Shown here one piece after another: positions 33,431-45,800 of a stretch of 64,000 nt of DNA; position 1 is the stretch's first letter, and each line of letters begins with the position of its first letter. Where the stretch lies: the NCBI RefSeq assembly GCF_014633365.1, contig NC_068344.1, forward strand, positions 34,780,670 to 34,844,669, read 5' to 3'. The notes under the pieces are model-generated. The model worked only from the letters and a program-made list of their open reading frames with translations. It was not told the origin of the DNA and made no database searches. Both the position numbers and the translations under genes were made by a program. This stretch comes from Diospyros lotus. Taxonomy: Eukaryota; Streptophyta; Magnoliopsida; Ericales; Ebenaceae.

Positions 33431-35225
33431 GTAGTAGGAAAAAAATGTCACCCGTCTACCCTATATGGAGGCATTGGCCTACCACTGCCCAGCCGACGAG
33501 TTTGATATGATAGGCTTTAAACTAAGTTTGTTGAATCAATCAATACTGTCTCAGCTGTCTTCTACCACGCAAGGAATAAGACAACACTAAACAAATACAA
33601 AATGCGAATCAACTCAGGAAAGCAAGCAAAATGCAATAGAACATCTCCGTCTTATTATGTTTTGTAATGTATTATATATATATATTATTAATTATTTATT
33701 AACTTGCCTAATTCCCACCTCCAACCAATGAATCTCATCGATGTGTTTGTTTTCTAGCCTTTCTTCCTTCCTGTTTCTAGCAAAAGATTATTTAACTCCC
33801 AAGAATTAATTTTAACACATGACCAGACCACTAGGAATCATTAATTAATCTCCACTCGCGCGTTATCAATAACACCATTGACAACCTGGGTGACGTTGAG
33901 AGTGTTTTACTAGTCAATTATTGTGAATGAGTTTGAATATATAGGTTTAACAAAGTGATTTGGATTAGTTTGGTTTAGACTCTTTTTAATCTGATTTCGG
34001 AAGAATTATGTAAACTTGATTGGCATTATCCAAGTTTAGATTAATAAATTGAGCCAATGAGCCATTATAAAAGCCACTAAAAATTTAGTCTTTAACTCTA
34101 AAGTCATTTTTTTTTTAGTTAATTATCAGCTTGTGTAATTTATCGTTGTTGGGTTCTTTTATTTTTGTATTTATTTTTGGTATCATAATTTGTACATCAT
34201 ATATATATAATAGATATTTGTGATTTGGTGTGTTATAGGTTTTGATTACAAATTTTGGGTCCAAAGTTATAGACGTGCACACGATTGAGTTGATTTTGAT
34301 GAGTTATATAAAACCAAACCAATTAATTAACATAGAATCGCTCTTTGTTTTAACTACTTTTAATTCACTTGCCTAATTAATGAACAGTAAATCAAGCACA
34401 TTTAGAGGCTGCAAATGTTTCTCTTGCTATTGTGTTATCAATGGTGATGTATATATCTTTGAACTTATTACAAAGAGAGAAATAGTATTATTTTCTTATA
34501 TTAACTGTCACTTTTAGAAACCATGAAGTAGTAGCATTCCCCAAAAATCAAACTATATATAATAGCCTATATCTCTTCTTCACCAAATAAACCTCCCTCA
34601 GTTGGCATGCGCAAGAAGAAATTATACTACGTAGTTGTTACCTGGTTGAATTTGATAGCTAGTGTGCAACATCATGGATAACTTGATATATAGATAGATT
34701 TAGAGAGAGAGAGAGAGAGAGAGAGAGTTTAATATGTTCAAGTTTGAAACGCAAGCTGCAATTATAAGCTGTGAAATCTCGTGGCAATAATTTCAGAACC
34801 CTTTTAGATGTTTCAATAGTCCCAGTCAACGCCGATCAAGCAAGCATCAAAAGAGGAAGAGAAAAGGAAAAGGTTTATCTGTAAGAAGGTCTGGACAAAG
34901 CTTCTGTGGGGCTGCTGGCTTCAAGCTGCCCTCTCTGTGGAATTAGCCAAGGAGTCACGGTTCATAGCTGTCTGTTTCCTATAGGATGGCTAATAATTCG
35001 GAGAGTTCCAGGAACAATTTGCGACGTTAATTAGACAACTCAATCGACACTTATTTCTGTGTCAATTTCACATCTTGATTAGCCCTCATCCTATATATGG
35101 AGAAAGCCAATTCAATTGCGCAAGCCACTAATTTTTTAGTGTTCACTCCCCAGATCAAATTAAGGGCTTTAGTTGTAGGCTGGCCTACCGTAGTTTGAGT
35201 AACTTTGGAGTGACAAAAAAAAAAT
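33431..35225. other. Distal upstream region of copy E, no gene
   Basis: Collinear with 23320-25700 minus the retroposon and the 117-bp MITE. It contains a (GA)n tract at 34704-34728 and the conserved TTTATCTGTAAGAAGG block near 34870. Short frames are not coding-like. Confidence 0.5.
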
Positions 35226-37337
35226 TAAATTTTAGAGCTAAATAATTGGGGATAAATATTGCATAAGTGTTGAAATGTAACAAGTATTTGTCTTTTAATT
35301 TTATTCTAAAATGTTTGGTTAGTTGCTTGTAATGTATTATTTGAATTTAATGATAAAAAAATTAATCTATTTGCTCGTAAACCCTAACACATGTATTAAT
35401 ATCTTAGTGTAATTAGAAAAGATTAACATATAACGGCCATACCAAATCAAATCTAACAAGTGAAATAACATGTTAGGCTTATATATATATATATATATTT
35501 TTTTTTTCTATAATTAATATCTCTTAAAATTTAAACAAAACCTTTATTATTTTGATACCCGATATATGATTGAAGACCAACTTTCCGTATTTACACTCAT
35601 ATAATAATACATTATTAATATGGGTATTAACTAATCAGATACTCAAATGGATTTGAATTATTAAAATGCAAATGAATTAAATCCTCAACAACCATATATA
35701 TATATATGTTTCTCCCCACCATAATTAATCATGTTGGATCCAACTTATTTCAAAGTCAATAATTACACCCACTCACCCACCCACCCAGAGCTTCTAGGAA
35801 GTCCTTTTGAGCAAATCCATTGCTTTTAAAAATATAAAATGTTGGATATAGTAGCACCAAAGTGTTACTCCAACACTTAAATTTGATGATGTTTATAATA
35901 ATATTTTATAATTAATACAAGTATATAATTAAGTTTAGCTACTATTCATTTCTCTCCTATGCATAATTGAGCTCTCCACGACTTTCGGTTGATCACTCTT
36001 CTTTACTCTATTAATTTAAATTATTTATGATAGTTTGAGTCATGAATATATTTATATATTTTACGTGATTATTTTAATAAATATATTAAAATTATCAACA
36101 TAATTATTAATCTTAAATAACTAAACTCGATATAATCCTTATATGGAGAAGTTCTTATTTACTCCCCGCTATACGGTGTATATAACTAGGAAAGTAGAAT
36201 GCAAGTCAAACCCTTTGGTTGCCCAAATTAGACCAGGGAAATGCTCCAATATGATGCAGCCAAGCCAGGCTTGAATATTATTTTCTTCAGGTTTATTGAT
36301 TCGGGGATTAATGGAAGTCCATGTGGCCTCCATTGTCTGTCTGTCTGGATCCTTGTGCAATCGTGCGTGCGTGTATATGTCGACGTGGAAGAATTCTCTT
36401 CACACGCACCAGCCAGCTTTAATTGCCCAAAGTAGCGACCGCAATGCTTAAAATTCTTTACTTTAGTGAGCGTTGATTGAATGACGTATTTGCATGTATT
36501 TTTTTTTAATTTAATTTTTTATAAATTAATTAATTTTGTAACTTTAATTTCAATTATAAAAAATCAATGATATATTTCTTTTTATTTTTAATATATATTA
36601 AAAGAATATTTCTAAAATCTGAAGGGCCAGCACCCCCTGGGGCGGTCCACCCGTGGGAGTCCCCAAAGCAGCCTTCGTATACTGTGGCTTCTGGCTGAAT
36701 GGAAAGTCAAATCAGTGCAGTGGCAAAGGGGTCCAAAATCAAGATTATAACTCCCACATGTTGAATCTTCTTGAATGAGTAACTTAGTGTTGGCAACAGG
36801 ATGTTGGTTCCAGGGGTAGTAAATTTAATAATTTTGATTATTTTTGTTCACTTCAATTTTTGTATAAAAAATATCAAAATATTATTTTTACTCTAATAAA
36901 AGAATTTTTTTAATTAAGTAATATCATTTATACTCAATTAATAAATATTTTTAAATTAAGATCTGCTCACAAAAAATAATTAATAAAAATTATTCTTAAT
37001 CGAGTAATATTTTTTTATTTGACTAAAACTTATTTTCTATTTTTTTGACCAGTTTGGTTTTTTTCGTATTTATTTGATTTTTTTGAATTTTAATATATTT
37101 AGTTTTCATATTTGTTTAATCGGTTGTGTTTTATTTTTATACGGGTTCGATTATTTTGATGTCAGCATCTTAATTGATTGAATAATCGAAGAGACCGAAT
37201 TATCAAACAAATCAAATACTCACCCTAATTGATTCTGAATAAGATTAAATATTTTGATTGTAATGAGATGAACATTTTATTTAATTCTTACATTTGCACG
37301 TGCGCATTTGATCTAAATTATTTGACTGGATTTGTAG
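35226..37337. other. AT-rich spacer, no recognisable gene
   Basis: Stop codons are frequent in all frames. There are TA microsatellites near 35480 and 35695. A GC-richer patch at 36170-36440 and another at 36620-36740 (CCAGCACCCCCTGGGGCGG) stand out, but neither gives a convincing reading frame or RNA. Confidence 0.45.
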
Positions 37338-37670
37338 GAAGTATTTGTGTGGATCCTTCCGTTATCTAGAACGGTTGGTTTCCAGGATGAAGTGGTGGCT
37401 GACTCTAGGCCTTTTGTGGATAGGGTTTGCTCTCTCTGGTGAGGTCCCAATCAAATCATTTCCAGCCAGGTGGCTCTAGAAAAGTCAAAGTGTCTTAGCT
37501 TGGAGGGAAAATAAATAAAGATTACAACTGTTGACATCGATGAAATTAAATCTATAATTAAAATACAAGAACTTACGTAACACTTCGTGCTATTGAATAT
37601 ACAAAAAAATTTGCACATGAGGTATTTGAGAAAAAATTGAACTCTGGTCAAAACAAAGACCCAAGTTTGA
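37338..37670 (+). other. Relic of SULTR 3' flank plus unidentified segment
   Basis: 37338-37450 matches the minus strand of 16510-16640 (ATGAAGTGGTGGCTGACT, GCCTTTTGTGGATA). 37545-37665 matches 6605-6735 and 27005-27115 (GAAATTAAATCTATAATTAAAAT; GGTATTTGAGAAAAA). It is therefore a further displaced piece of the transporter neighbourhood, marking the right edge of the cluster. Confidence 0.55.
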
Positions 37671-39376
37671 ACCTTTTGGTAATGACTTAAAGCCAGTTTT
37701 TGGCTTCAAAATGCTGACATATAATGTTGATGTAATTAGGATGACTTGCTGTGCTCACACATTGGAAACGCAATTCCACCACTAGCTAGTATATATCACC
37801 ATGGAAACTAGTGGAGGTGGCAACAGTTTGCCTCTTTCTGTCAAGCCACCAAGACCAGCATTTGTTCATAGTTATGGACCAGCGATAGGCTCGAAAGAGG
37901 GAAGGACAAGTTGTCCTTCAAAACCACTCGTAGTGACCAGATAGGGCAGCAGCTATCATCAAACATACCCTTGACTTTTAGGAAAGTGCCCGATTGCAAA
38001 GGTGAACCACTCGCTGACTCACCTACGATATTGCATGTTCCCATCAACTCAATAAATATCTATAGTTTGTTTATTGAGAGTCCTGAATGAGTTTGGTTTT
38101 TTGTGGTTTTGATGGTAGCTTAGTCGTGAATGAGAGTTTGGTTTTGTTTGGTTTGGTTGAGTTTTCGATTTTTTGTGATTTTTTTGTTTATAAGTGTCAA
38201 ATAGATTTTAATAAACGATTTACTTAAAATTGATAACAATTGAATAATAGATAATATCACCGATTTCTCGAATAACAACCCAATAACCTTACAAAGTTTT
38301 ATGTTCTTGAGTTCTTCATTTTATCAAGCAAATTATATATATATATATATAGAGCACGTGAAATTCTTTGCAATTGTGTTTATTAATTTAAAATAAGCTT
38401 TTTTTGTTTGTATGTATTTCAGAACTAAACTTTGATAAGTAATAGGTTATTAGGTTGACTTATAGGTTATTAGGTTGACTTAGACAAAAGGGTAAACGTG
38501 TGTGAATCGATAAAAAAAAGTCAACATTAAGTTAACCACAAATATACAACTCAATTCATCATTAAGTTTGCCACAAGTATGGAACTCAATCCCCAAATAG
38601 TTAAGAAATTGCTGAAGTTCGTATACAGAAAAGAAAAAAAAAATTTTGAAGTTGAATTGTTTTCCTAAATGTCAAAGGATGACGTTGACTATTTATAATC
38701 TGTATTCTTCAGACATTGGGCATATTTATGAAATTAGTCTAACATTTGACACATCATCGCACTAGAGATTGTACCAACTCCATCTAAGAAGACTCCTATT
38801 CTATTCCATTAGGGGGAGGTTAATGCTTCATACGCACGTAATCGAAATAATTCATTTTATATGATATGCTCCTACAAAATGATATAATTGATTAGTATTT
38901 ATATTTAAGGGATTAAAATAAGAGTAATCTCAATAGTTATTTGTTGTACATTATTTTTAAATAATGTATATTTATTACATTTTATTTTTAGCATCGGAAC
39001 ACTTCTATTAATTGGGGGATACATATATCATACTTTTAAAATGTTTCATAAGTTAATATGGCTATTTGAGGCTTAATATAAGGTGTTAACCTCAAAGATA
39101 TAATCAAATAAGTTTTTGATGATAGCAAAATTCGTCTTTCTTTTTCTTTCATGAAAAACAAACCATTTTGTTTGACCCATAAAATTGGGGTATGATAAAA
39201 TAGAATATAATTTTTTCAAAACAAAAATTCCTTAAACTTTGAAGTTTGTCACAAAAAAAAAAATCAACTTTTTGCTTAGTCAACCAAACCCAAGCAACGA
39301 TTTTTAACTTTTATTTGTCTTTTGTGTAGTAGACCTTTAACAAGGGTATGGTTGACTAAAAATATCCAAAAACTAA
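37671..39376. other. AT-rich spacer, no recognisable gene
   Basis: A mixed-composition patch at 37800-38050 has a short minus-strand frame of 68 codons without recognisable motifs. A perfect short tandem duplication, AATAGGTTATTAGGTTGACTTA-like, stands at about 38440-38482. Nothing else was identified. Confidence 0.4.
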
Positions 39377-39892
39377 GGTTGCGTTCTCTTTACTTTTCAA
39401 TTTTTAGTTTTAAATTTTGAATTCATTTTTAGTTTTCTGTTTTGGTAGTCTGTTTTTAAAAAATTAAAAATGCATTCTCTTTATTATTTTGAAAAACTAT
39501 TTCTCAAAACAGAAAATTAGAAAACGCATTCTCTTTAAAATTTTGAAAATAATTTTTTAATGATATTTTATTCAATAAATTTGATTATTCAATAAATTAA
39601 AAATATTTAATGTTTATAAATTATTAAAAAAATATCTACATTTTAAAGTTAATGAATTTTGTAATATTTTTTTATTATAATAATAAAATATGAATAAATA
39701 AATATATTTTGAGTTTTGAATTTATTTTGGATGAAAACATTCAAAATAATTTTTTGTTGTTTTGAGTTTTTTTTATAATTTTTTTTTTGTTTTCAAAAAT
39801 GCATTTTTAAAAACAGTAAAGAGAACGCGTTTTTATTATTTTAAAAAATTAAAAATTAAAAATAACTTAAAAACAGCAAATAAAACGCAACC
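39377..39892. mobile_element. Tourist/Harbinger-like MITE, 516 bp
   Basis: The left end reads GGTTGCGTTCTCTTTACT and the right end on the minus strand GGTTGCGTTTTATTTGCT. The flanking trinucleotide TAA is duplicated (39374-39376 and 39893-39895), as expected for PIF/Harbinger elements. The arms contain several CATTCTCTTTA-type repeats. No transposase is encoded. Confidence 0.75.
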
Positions 39893-39895
39893 TAA

Positions 39896-41560
39896 ACATT
39901 CGTTTCATTTACATATTAAGTGATTGAGTTATCCATTTTCCTCGCATTAATGGTTAAGTTCCAATATACAAGGTGCATTGTTTTTAACCTTCAAATAATT
40001 TTATTAATTGGTAAAATATTATAAGATATGATATATTTATTGTAAACTAATAAAATAGTTTAAAATTAAAAACAATATACTTTAACTAAAAATAAGTTGT
40101 ATTTATTAAGACTCAATTATTGTTCTTAACATTACCCTAAATAGTTTAATTAGATTTCTTATGTTTAGAGAATTTATTAATTTTTTTCTCAAATAATTAC
40201 ATTTATCTCTAGTTATCCACCACTAAAAAATACATTTATCATAATCATAATTATAGGAGGATCGATTTCACATCATTTCATAGATTGTTTGTATGAAAAA
40301 TTTTGGTGGGCATCATCATTCTCACTCTCTATGGAAGGTGGCTTCCTAGTCATGGCTGAGTAATAGAGCTGAAATTTTCATTCAAATCTAGTAGATGAAT
40401 TCACAACCAAGGCATCTTGAAGAAATGGGTTCCCAATGGATTAATGTTTTGTGCATTGAAGTCAAAAGATGGGGGAGAATTAAGTTCATTAATTGAAGAC
40501 AAACCACTGATAAAGTGTGAAAATAGATTTAGAATAACATGATTAATTGAGAAAAATTGTGATAATATATCATAACTATAAAGATGTTAGTGTTGCTTAC
40601 ATTATCTTGTACATTTTTGTGGCATTTAACAAATACTTTTTCAATAAAGGCCACATTCAAATGTTGTAACTTCATTGGAGGTTAAAGTCTGATACCTAAT
40701 TATTACTTGAGTGATTATTTAATGTACGAATTATAATTTTTAAGATTTGAAATATGACGATACTATTAATAAAGGATAACATATATTTTTATGGATGTCA
40801 CACAACATACTAACGTATCTTTTGTCCTTAATTATTCAAGTTTTTGTTTTATTAATCAAAATCTAGTAAAGGAAAAAGAAATTAGGATGTTTTTTAAAAT
40901 CAAAATCTAGGATTTTTTTGTTCTTTTTCCTAATATATTAGGATTTTTTGAAAGAAGAATAAATGAAAAGGCTTATGTATATCACATTCGGATTTATGTT
41001 ATGTATTTTTCTTTTTTCTATTACTTGGACAAATTAAAAAACTTTCCGAATTCTATTTTTCTTTTTCTTTTTTAGTTTGGATAGGTAAAATATTTCCAAT
41101 CTCCCAGACCCATTGATAACGTTCACAACTAAGCCCAAAAACAAACGAAAGGCCCAACTTGTCAATTTGGGCCCGATGACCCAATATCAGAGGGAGAACC
41201 AAATAATCACGGGCCCAGTTTCCAAATATGGTAGACCAAACCCAAAAACTGTGGCCCAAAATGGCAAGCCTACATATAGATTGGACCCTATTGCCAGTCA
41301 CCATACCCGTATTTAATTGGAATATTTTAGTTCATATTTGGTCATTTTTAAATTATTATAATATACCCATTTAACAAAAGCTAAATTTATCCATTAGCAG
41401 TGGGCGGGGCTCCAAAAATGGGCATATTGTGATCGTTAAGGAAATGGCATATATCTTCAGTTTGCTGCCAAGTGAACTGACGACACGAGAAGTTTGAGAG
41501 TTATTTGTCAAACGCTGACATTAACCACACATGCGCACTTTAGCAGCGCTGACACCAATC
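39896..41560. other. AT-rich spacer upstream of the trihelix gene
   Basis: No gene is seen. A block at 41130-41300 has several GGGCCC/GGCCCA motifs (TTGGGCCCGATGACCC, GGGCCCAGTTTCC, GTGGCCCAAAATGG). GGCCCA motifs are common in promoters of plant housekeeping genes, so this block may be promoter-distal sequence for the gene at 41832. Confidence 0.4.
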
Positions 41561-41831
41561 AATCACTCACTTCCAAGTTTTCCCAAAGCCCAAATCTTTC
41601 CTCCTCTCCTACGCCTCTCATTTTCTCTCCCTCTCCCTCTCCCTCTCCAAAGCCCTAGTTCTGCTCTCACTATCGATTTGGTACTGTAATTGAGCATCAA
41701 TTCACTTCCAATTTCACAGAAGCTGCAAAATTAGGTTTTGATTCTGTTCGGTAAATTCAAATTTTCTGATTCTTTTTCCTGAGTTTCTTGTTCAGCCGTA
41801 GAAGTTAGGGCTTTGGTTCTTTCCTATTTGA
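41561..41831 (+). promoter_or_regulatory. Presumed core promoter and 5' leader of the trihelix gene
   Basis: A pyrimidine-rich tract (CTCTCCCTCTCCCTCTCC, 41625-41650) followed by AAAGCCCTAGTTCTGCTC is typical of plant transcript leaders. No clear TATA box was found. The chosen ATG at 41832 is the first one in the long open frame. Confidence 0.45.
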
Positions 41832-42875
41832 ATGGATGATACCGAGGACGACGCTAGGTATCCGCCCAAGCATTACTCTGTGAATCACCGCGGGAAGCAT
41901 GCCAATCGAAACCCTCTTATTCCAATCAACAGTAGCTATCGCGACGAGGAGGATGAGTATGAAGGGGACGAATTGGGGGAAGAGGATGAAGATATGAACC
42001 ATGAATTCGATGATGAAGATGACGATGACGATGATGAGGATGAAGAAGAGGATGTTGAAAATGGATATGACGAGAGGCGGCAAAAGAAGCGGAGGCTGGA
42101 GAGTTTGGTTTCCAATTACGAGTTTGCTCCTCGCAAGCCGCCTCAGGTTTCTCGGAATACCCATGCCGATTGGACCGATCAAGCGACGTTTGTATTGTTA
42201 GAGGCGTGGGGGGATAGGTATTTGCAATTGGGCAGGAAGAGTTTGAGGTCTGAGGATTGGCAGGAGGTGGCTGAGAAGGTGTCCGAGGGGTCGAAGGTGG
42301 ACTGGACGGATACGCAATGTCGAAATCGATTGGACACGTTGAAGAAGAAGTATAAAAAAGAGAAAGCAAAATTGGAAACCATGGGAGGATACACTAGCAA
42401 GTGGGTCTTCTACAAGAAAATGGATATGTTGTTGAATTCATCATCTTCATCAAAGCAACAGTTTGGATTGCCTTGTGGGGTTGATTCTGGGGAGTACGTG
42501 TTTATGAATCCGAGGGTGTATTTGAATCGGTCCAATGGGTTGGATGAGATGAGGGATAGTCCGGGTGAGTCAGAGGACGATGAGGACTCTGATGGGCTTC
42601 CACCCAAAAGGAAAGGGCATGGAGGAGATGATAATGATGCATCATCGTTTAGGTTGTTGGCTGATTCAATTCAAAAGTTTGGGGAGATTTATGAGAAGAT
42701 TGAGAATAGTAAGAGGCAGCAAATGTTAGAGTTGGAGAGGATGAGAATGGACTTTCAGAGAGATTTGGAGGTACAGAAGAAGCAGATTCTTGAAAGGGCA
42801 CAGGAGGAGATTGCTAAAATACAGCAAGAGGATGATGATGAAACTGATGGTTCTGCAGAGAATCTCAGTGGGTAA
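41832..42875 (+). CDS. SIP1-clade trihelix transcription factor (347 aa, intronless)
   Basis: A nuclear DNA-binding protein. The N-terminus (residues 38-75) is strongly acidic, with runs of D and E. A basic nuclear localisation signal RRQKKRR lies at 82-88. The single trihelix (Myb/SANT-like) domain is at about 112-180 with the three spaced tryptophans W114, W143 and W158, helix 3 reading TDTQCRNRLDTLKKKYKKEK, and the amphipathic fourth helix SKWVFYKKMDMLL at 189-201. A second acidic patch and PPKRK follow (245-262). The C-terminal coiled coil (about 278-333; FGEIYEKIENSKRQQMLELE) is the dimerisation region typical of this clade. Members (ASIL- and ENAP-like proteins) bind GT-rich elements and often repress genes through chromatin factors. 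Orthology to a particular Arabidopsis gene is not settled. Confidence 0.92.
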   Translation: MDDTEDDARYPPKHYSVNHRGKHANRNPLIPINSSYRDEEDEYEGDELGEEDEDMNHEFDDEDDDDDDEDEEEDVENGYDERRQKKRRLESLVSNYEFAPRKPPQVSRNTHADWTDQATFVLLEAWGDRYLQLGRKSLRSEDWQEVAEKVSEGSKVDWTDTQCRNRLDTLKKKYKKEKAKLETMGGYTSKWVFYKKMDMLLNSSSSSKQQFGLPCGVDSGEYVFMNPRVYLNRSNGLDEMRDSPGESEDDEDSDGLPPKRKGHGGDDNDASSFRLLADSIQKFGEIYEKIENSKRQQMLELERMRMDFQRDLEVQKKQILERAQEEIAKIQQEDDDETDGSAENLSG

Positions 42876-45800
42876 TGTAGGTTCATCTAGCCTTTATTCC
42901 ATCTGTTAACCTCTAGTTTGCATATTAATCTGTTTTTCTGTTATAGTTCTCCTTTTATTTACTTTTATGGTCCCACTACTGAAATTTATTGTGTTTGATA
43001 AGTGAAGTAATATATCGTGAGAAGTAATTACTTGAAGTAATAAATGACGAGTACCTGTTGAATATTGTTATTTTAATTGTTATGGAACTGTGATTATCTT
43101 TGGAAAAATAATTGTCTTACTTTTTAATTCAATGATTGTCTAAATAACAGTGGCTTGGTGATTGATTCAATATAGTGTCAGATACTTATCTTGATGCATG
43201 AGAAGAATGCCAATTTTGTTGTCTCTTTATCATTTAAAATGAGATGAATATGTTATTTTTTTGGATTGTGTTCTGATACTCAGCACCTAGGATTTGTTTC
43301 AGGCATTATTGTGTGATTTCTTATCATATTATCCATTGGATTAAGTTCTACATTTATAATTGCATGGACTTAGGGAGAGGAGGGAGGGAGTTTAGTTCAT
43401 AAAGGATTGTTTCAAGGTCACCTTGCAATATGGGGCTGGGGAGGTCAGATGAATATGCCACCTATCATGACGAATCTCTATTGTGTCCTATGTGATGAGG
43501 GTGATGAGCATTTCCGTTAAAGGCTATTATGTGCAAATTGAGGTGCCCCTTTGGGTGGTCTTAGTAGATACTTCACAAGGTTCTGCTCACGCTTTTGTAA
43601 TCTAAGGAATGGTAGACAGATGGCAGATTAGTACTTTATGTGTAAGAATAGACTCCAGTCAACCTCCCCTTCATGGTGTAGAGTTGTGGAGTTTTGATTC
43701 TTCCATTTTTGTCATACAATGATAACTGATTATGTTGGCCTCACTAATATATGTTCTGTATTCTCGGGTTTGGGGTTGCCGGAGGTACACCCTTTGGTGT
43801 GTGATTGCCCTGTCCTTTTGTGTAATGTGGTGCATTTTGGGATGAAAGAAGCCAAAAAGCACTTTTAAGGCATAAAGAGTGGTTTGTTGCTAGATGCAAA
43901 GTTTCTTGTTACTCTCTTTTGTAGTTTTGAGTTTATACTTCTGTTTCTCTTTTTTGCTGTTTTTAGTTGACTTATTTTTGCTTGTAGATTGATAGTTTTC
44001 TGTTTCTGTTTGATTACTGTTATTTTGTTCTAAAATTTTTTTAGAACTTTCAAAATTTTGAACACACGAGAATTTGGTTTTCACTTTTTGTTGTAATTTT
44101 CATTTTCACCATCTTGTTTCACTGTCACCAACAAAACCTCCATTGTTGCTTCCATCTCCTTCCACTGGAATCACCATCACCATCACCATCTCTTTCCACT
44201 GATATCATAGCTGCCATCTCCTTCCATCGACATTGCCACTGCTGCCGCCATGTCCTTCCACTGGCATTGTTGTCACCATCTTTCATGGGAATCATGACTG
44301 TCCAGATATGGATCTGGGAAACACACAATTTCCACATCTACGAGTCAGCGATTGTGGCTGCCATGAGTTGTTAACTCCCATGGCAGTTGTTGGCAAGTGG
44401 AGAGAAGGCCAGAGGAGTCACTGACAACCTCCAGCATCTCCTCCAGTCACCAGGGACTCCAGGGTAGGAGAAATATAAAAATAGTAAAATGCAATATTGA
44501 AAATGAACATAATGTTGTCAAACATGTTAAGTTTTCATTCTTTTAAAATTAAAAAAAAAAATTGAAAATGAAAACTGAAAACTTTGTCAAACTTTGATTT
44601 CCATTTAGTTTCGAAAATTTCCATTCCATTTTTATGAAAATGGAATGGAAATTTTGGCAACATCTTTTGACACGGTGTTGCCATTTCCAAATCAATGAAT
44701 CCTTGCCAAAATTTTGGAATGAAATGAAAATTTTGGAATGAAATGAAGATTGTGAACACACACACACTAAGAGAACCCAATTCTGTATCTTATTTAGAGT
44801 TGGAAATTTACTACAGGTCAAAACAGAAGCTTTTATATGTGAAAATCTAATTCTATTGATGTCATGACAATTGCCATCCAAAAACAAAAGCTGCTGTCAG
44901 CCAAAAGCATGCACGTCTTATTTTTACACACTGTTGGGAATGAATGAATTTGAAATTTGGAATTAATTTGCAAATGAATTCTACATAGAATTCATGTAGA
45001 ATGCATTTACAAATGAATTCTTGTGTTTGGCATGCCACAACTTAAAATATAGATTGAATTTCACAAACTTATATTTGAAATACATCCAGAAGTAAAGTTT
45101 CATTTTCTCTTATTTCCTGCAATACCCTTGATATAATAACATCATTAAAGTAAAGACAAAAAACATCATAAACATAGTCAAAATCTAAAACCAACCTAAC
45201 ACCTACCAAAACCCAAAGCAGCACCAACACAAAGCTAACGATAAGACCAAATACACAGCCAGCCAAATCACCCCAGAAACCACCCTTCAAACTCTGCATC
45301 ATAACAGAAAGGACAGCAACAAATGAAAAGGAACAAACTCAAGATTCCTCCAACTGACATACATCCACACATGTATAATATACATCCATATGGGCTTAGC
45401 AATTGAAAGCATAGAAAGGTGAAAAAGCATAAGCAGATTCAAAAGGAATGCTCACCAGATCAGTCGTCCATCACTTCTTCGAATGTGGAGAGAGAATTCG
45501 TCTGCAAATCCCACCTATTTGCAGATGAATAGGTGGGTTAGTTGTCTTCAATACTGTGGAATTGAATTCCTGGAATTGAAATGAACAATTTTTCTTTTTT
45601 CATTCCGAACACAGAATTTTGGAATTGGAAATGAAGTCCACAAATTTTTGTGGAATTCATTAATTCCAAATGGGGTGTTACTCATATGACTTGCTTTCCA
45701 TGTTCAGAAAACTCTGTAACGTGGATGATATGAGCATATCACATCAATTTTTAGCGCAAAAAAATTCTCCATGATGCAAAACATCTGGCTGTAAGATGGA

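Larger units (their letters stand above)
27205..35225. repeat. Tandem duplication, unit 2 (contains SULTR copy E)
   Basis: Collinear with 16735-25700. Length differences come from insertions and deletions noted in the other entries, a shorter intron 1 in this unit, and about 100 extra bases at roughly 33815-33915 (AACACATGACCAGACC to GTTTTACTAG). Confidence 0.88.

Noticed and set aside
36169..36435. Short frames on both strands
   Set aside because: Mutually overlapping, without motifs; probably the GC-richer patch alone keeps them open.
44935..45680. Possible hAT/Harbinger MITE
   Set aside because: The ends are only weakly inverted and I could not fix boundaries or a target duplication, so it is noted only within the spacer entry.
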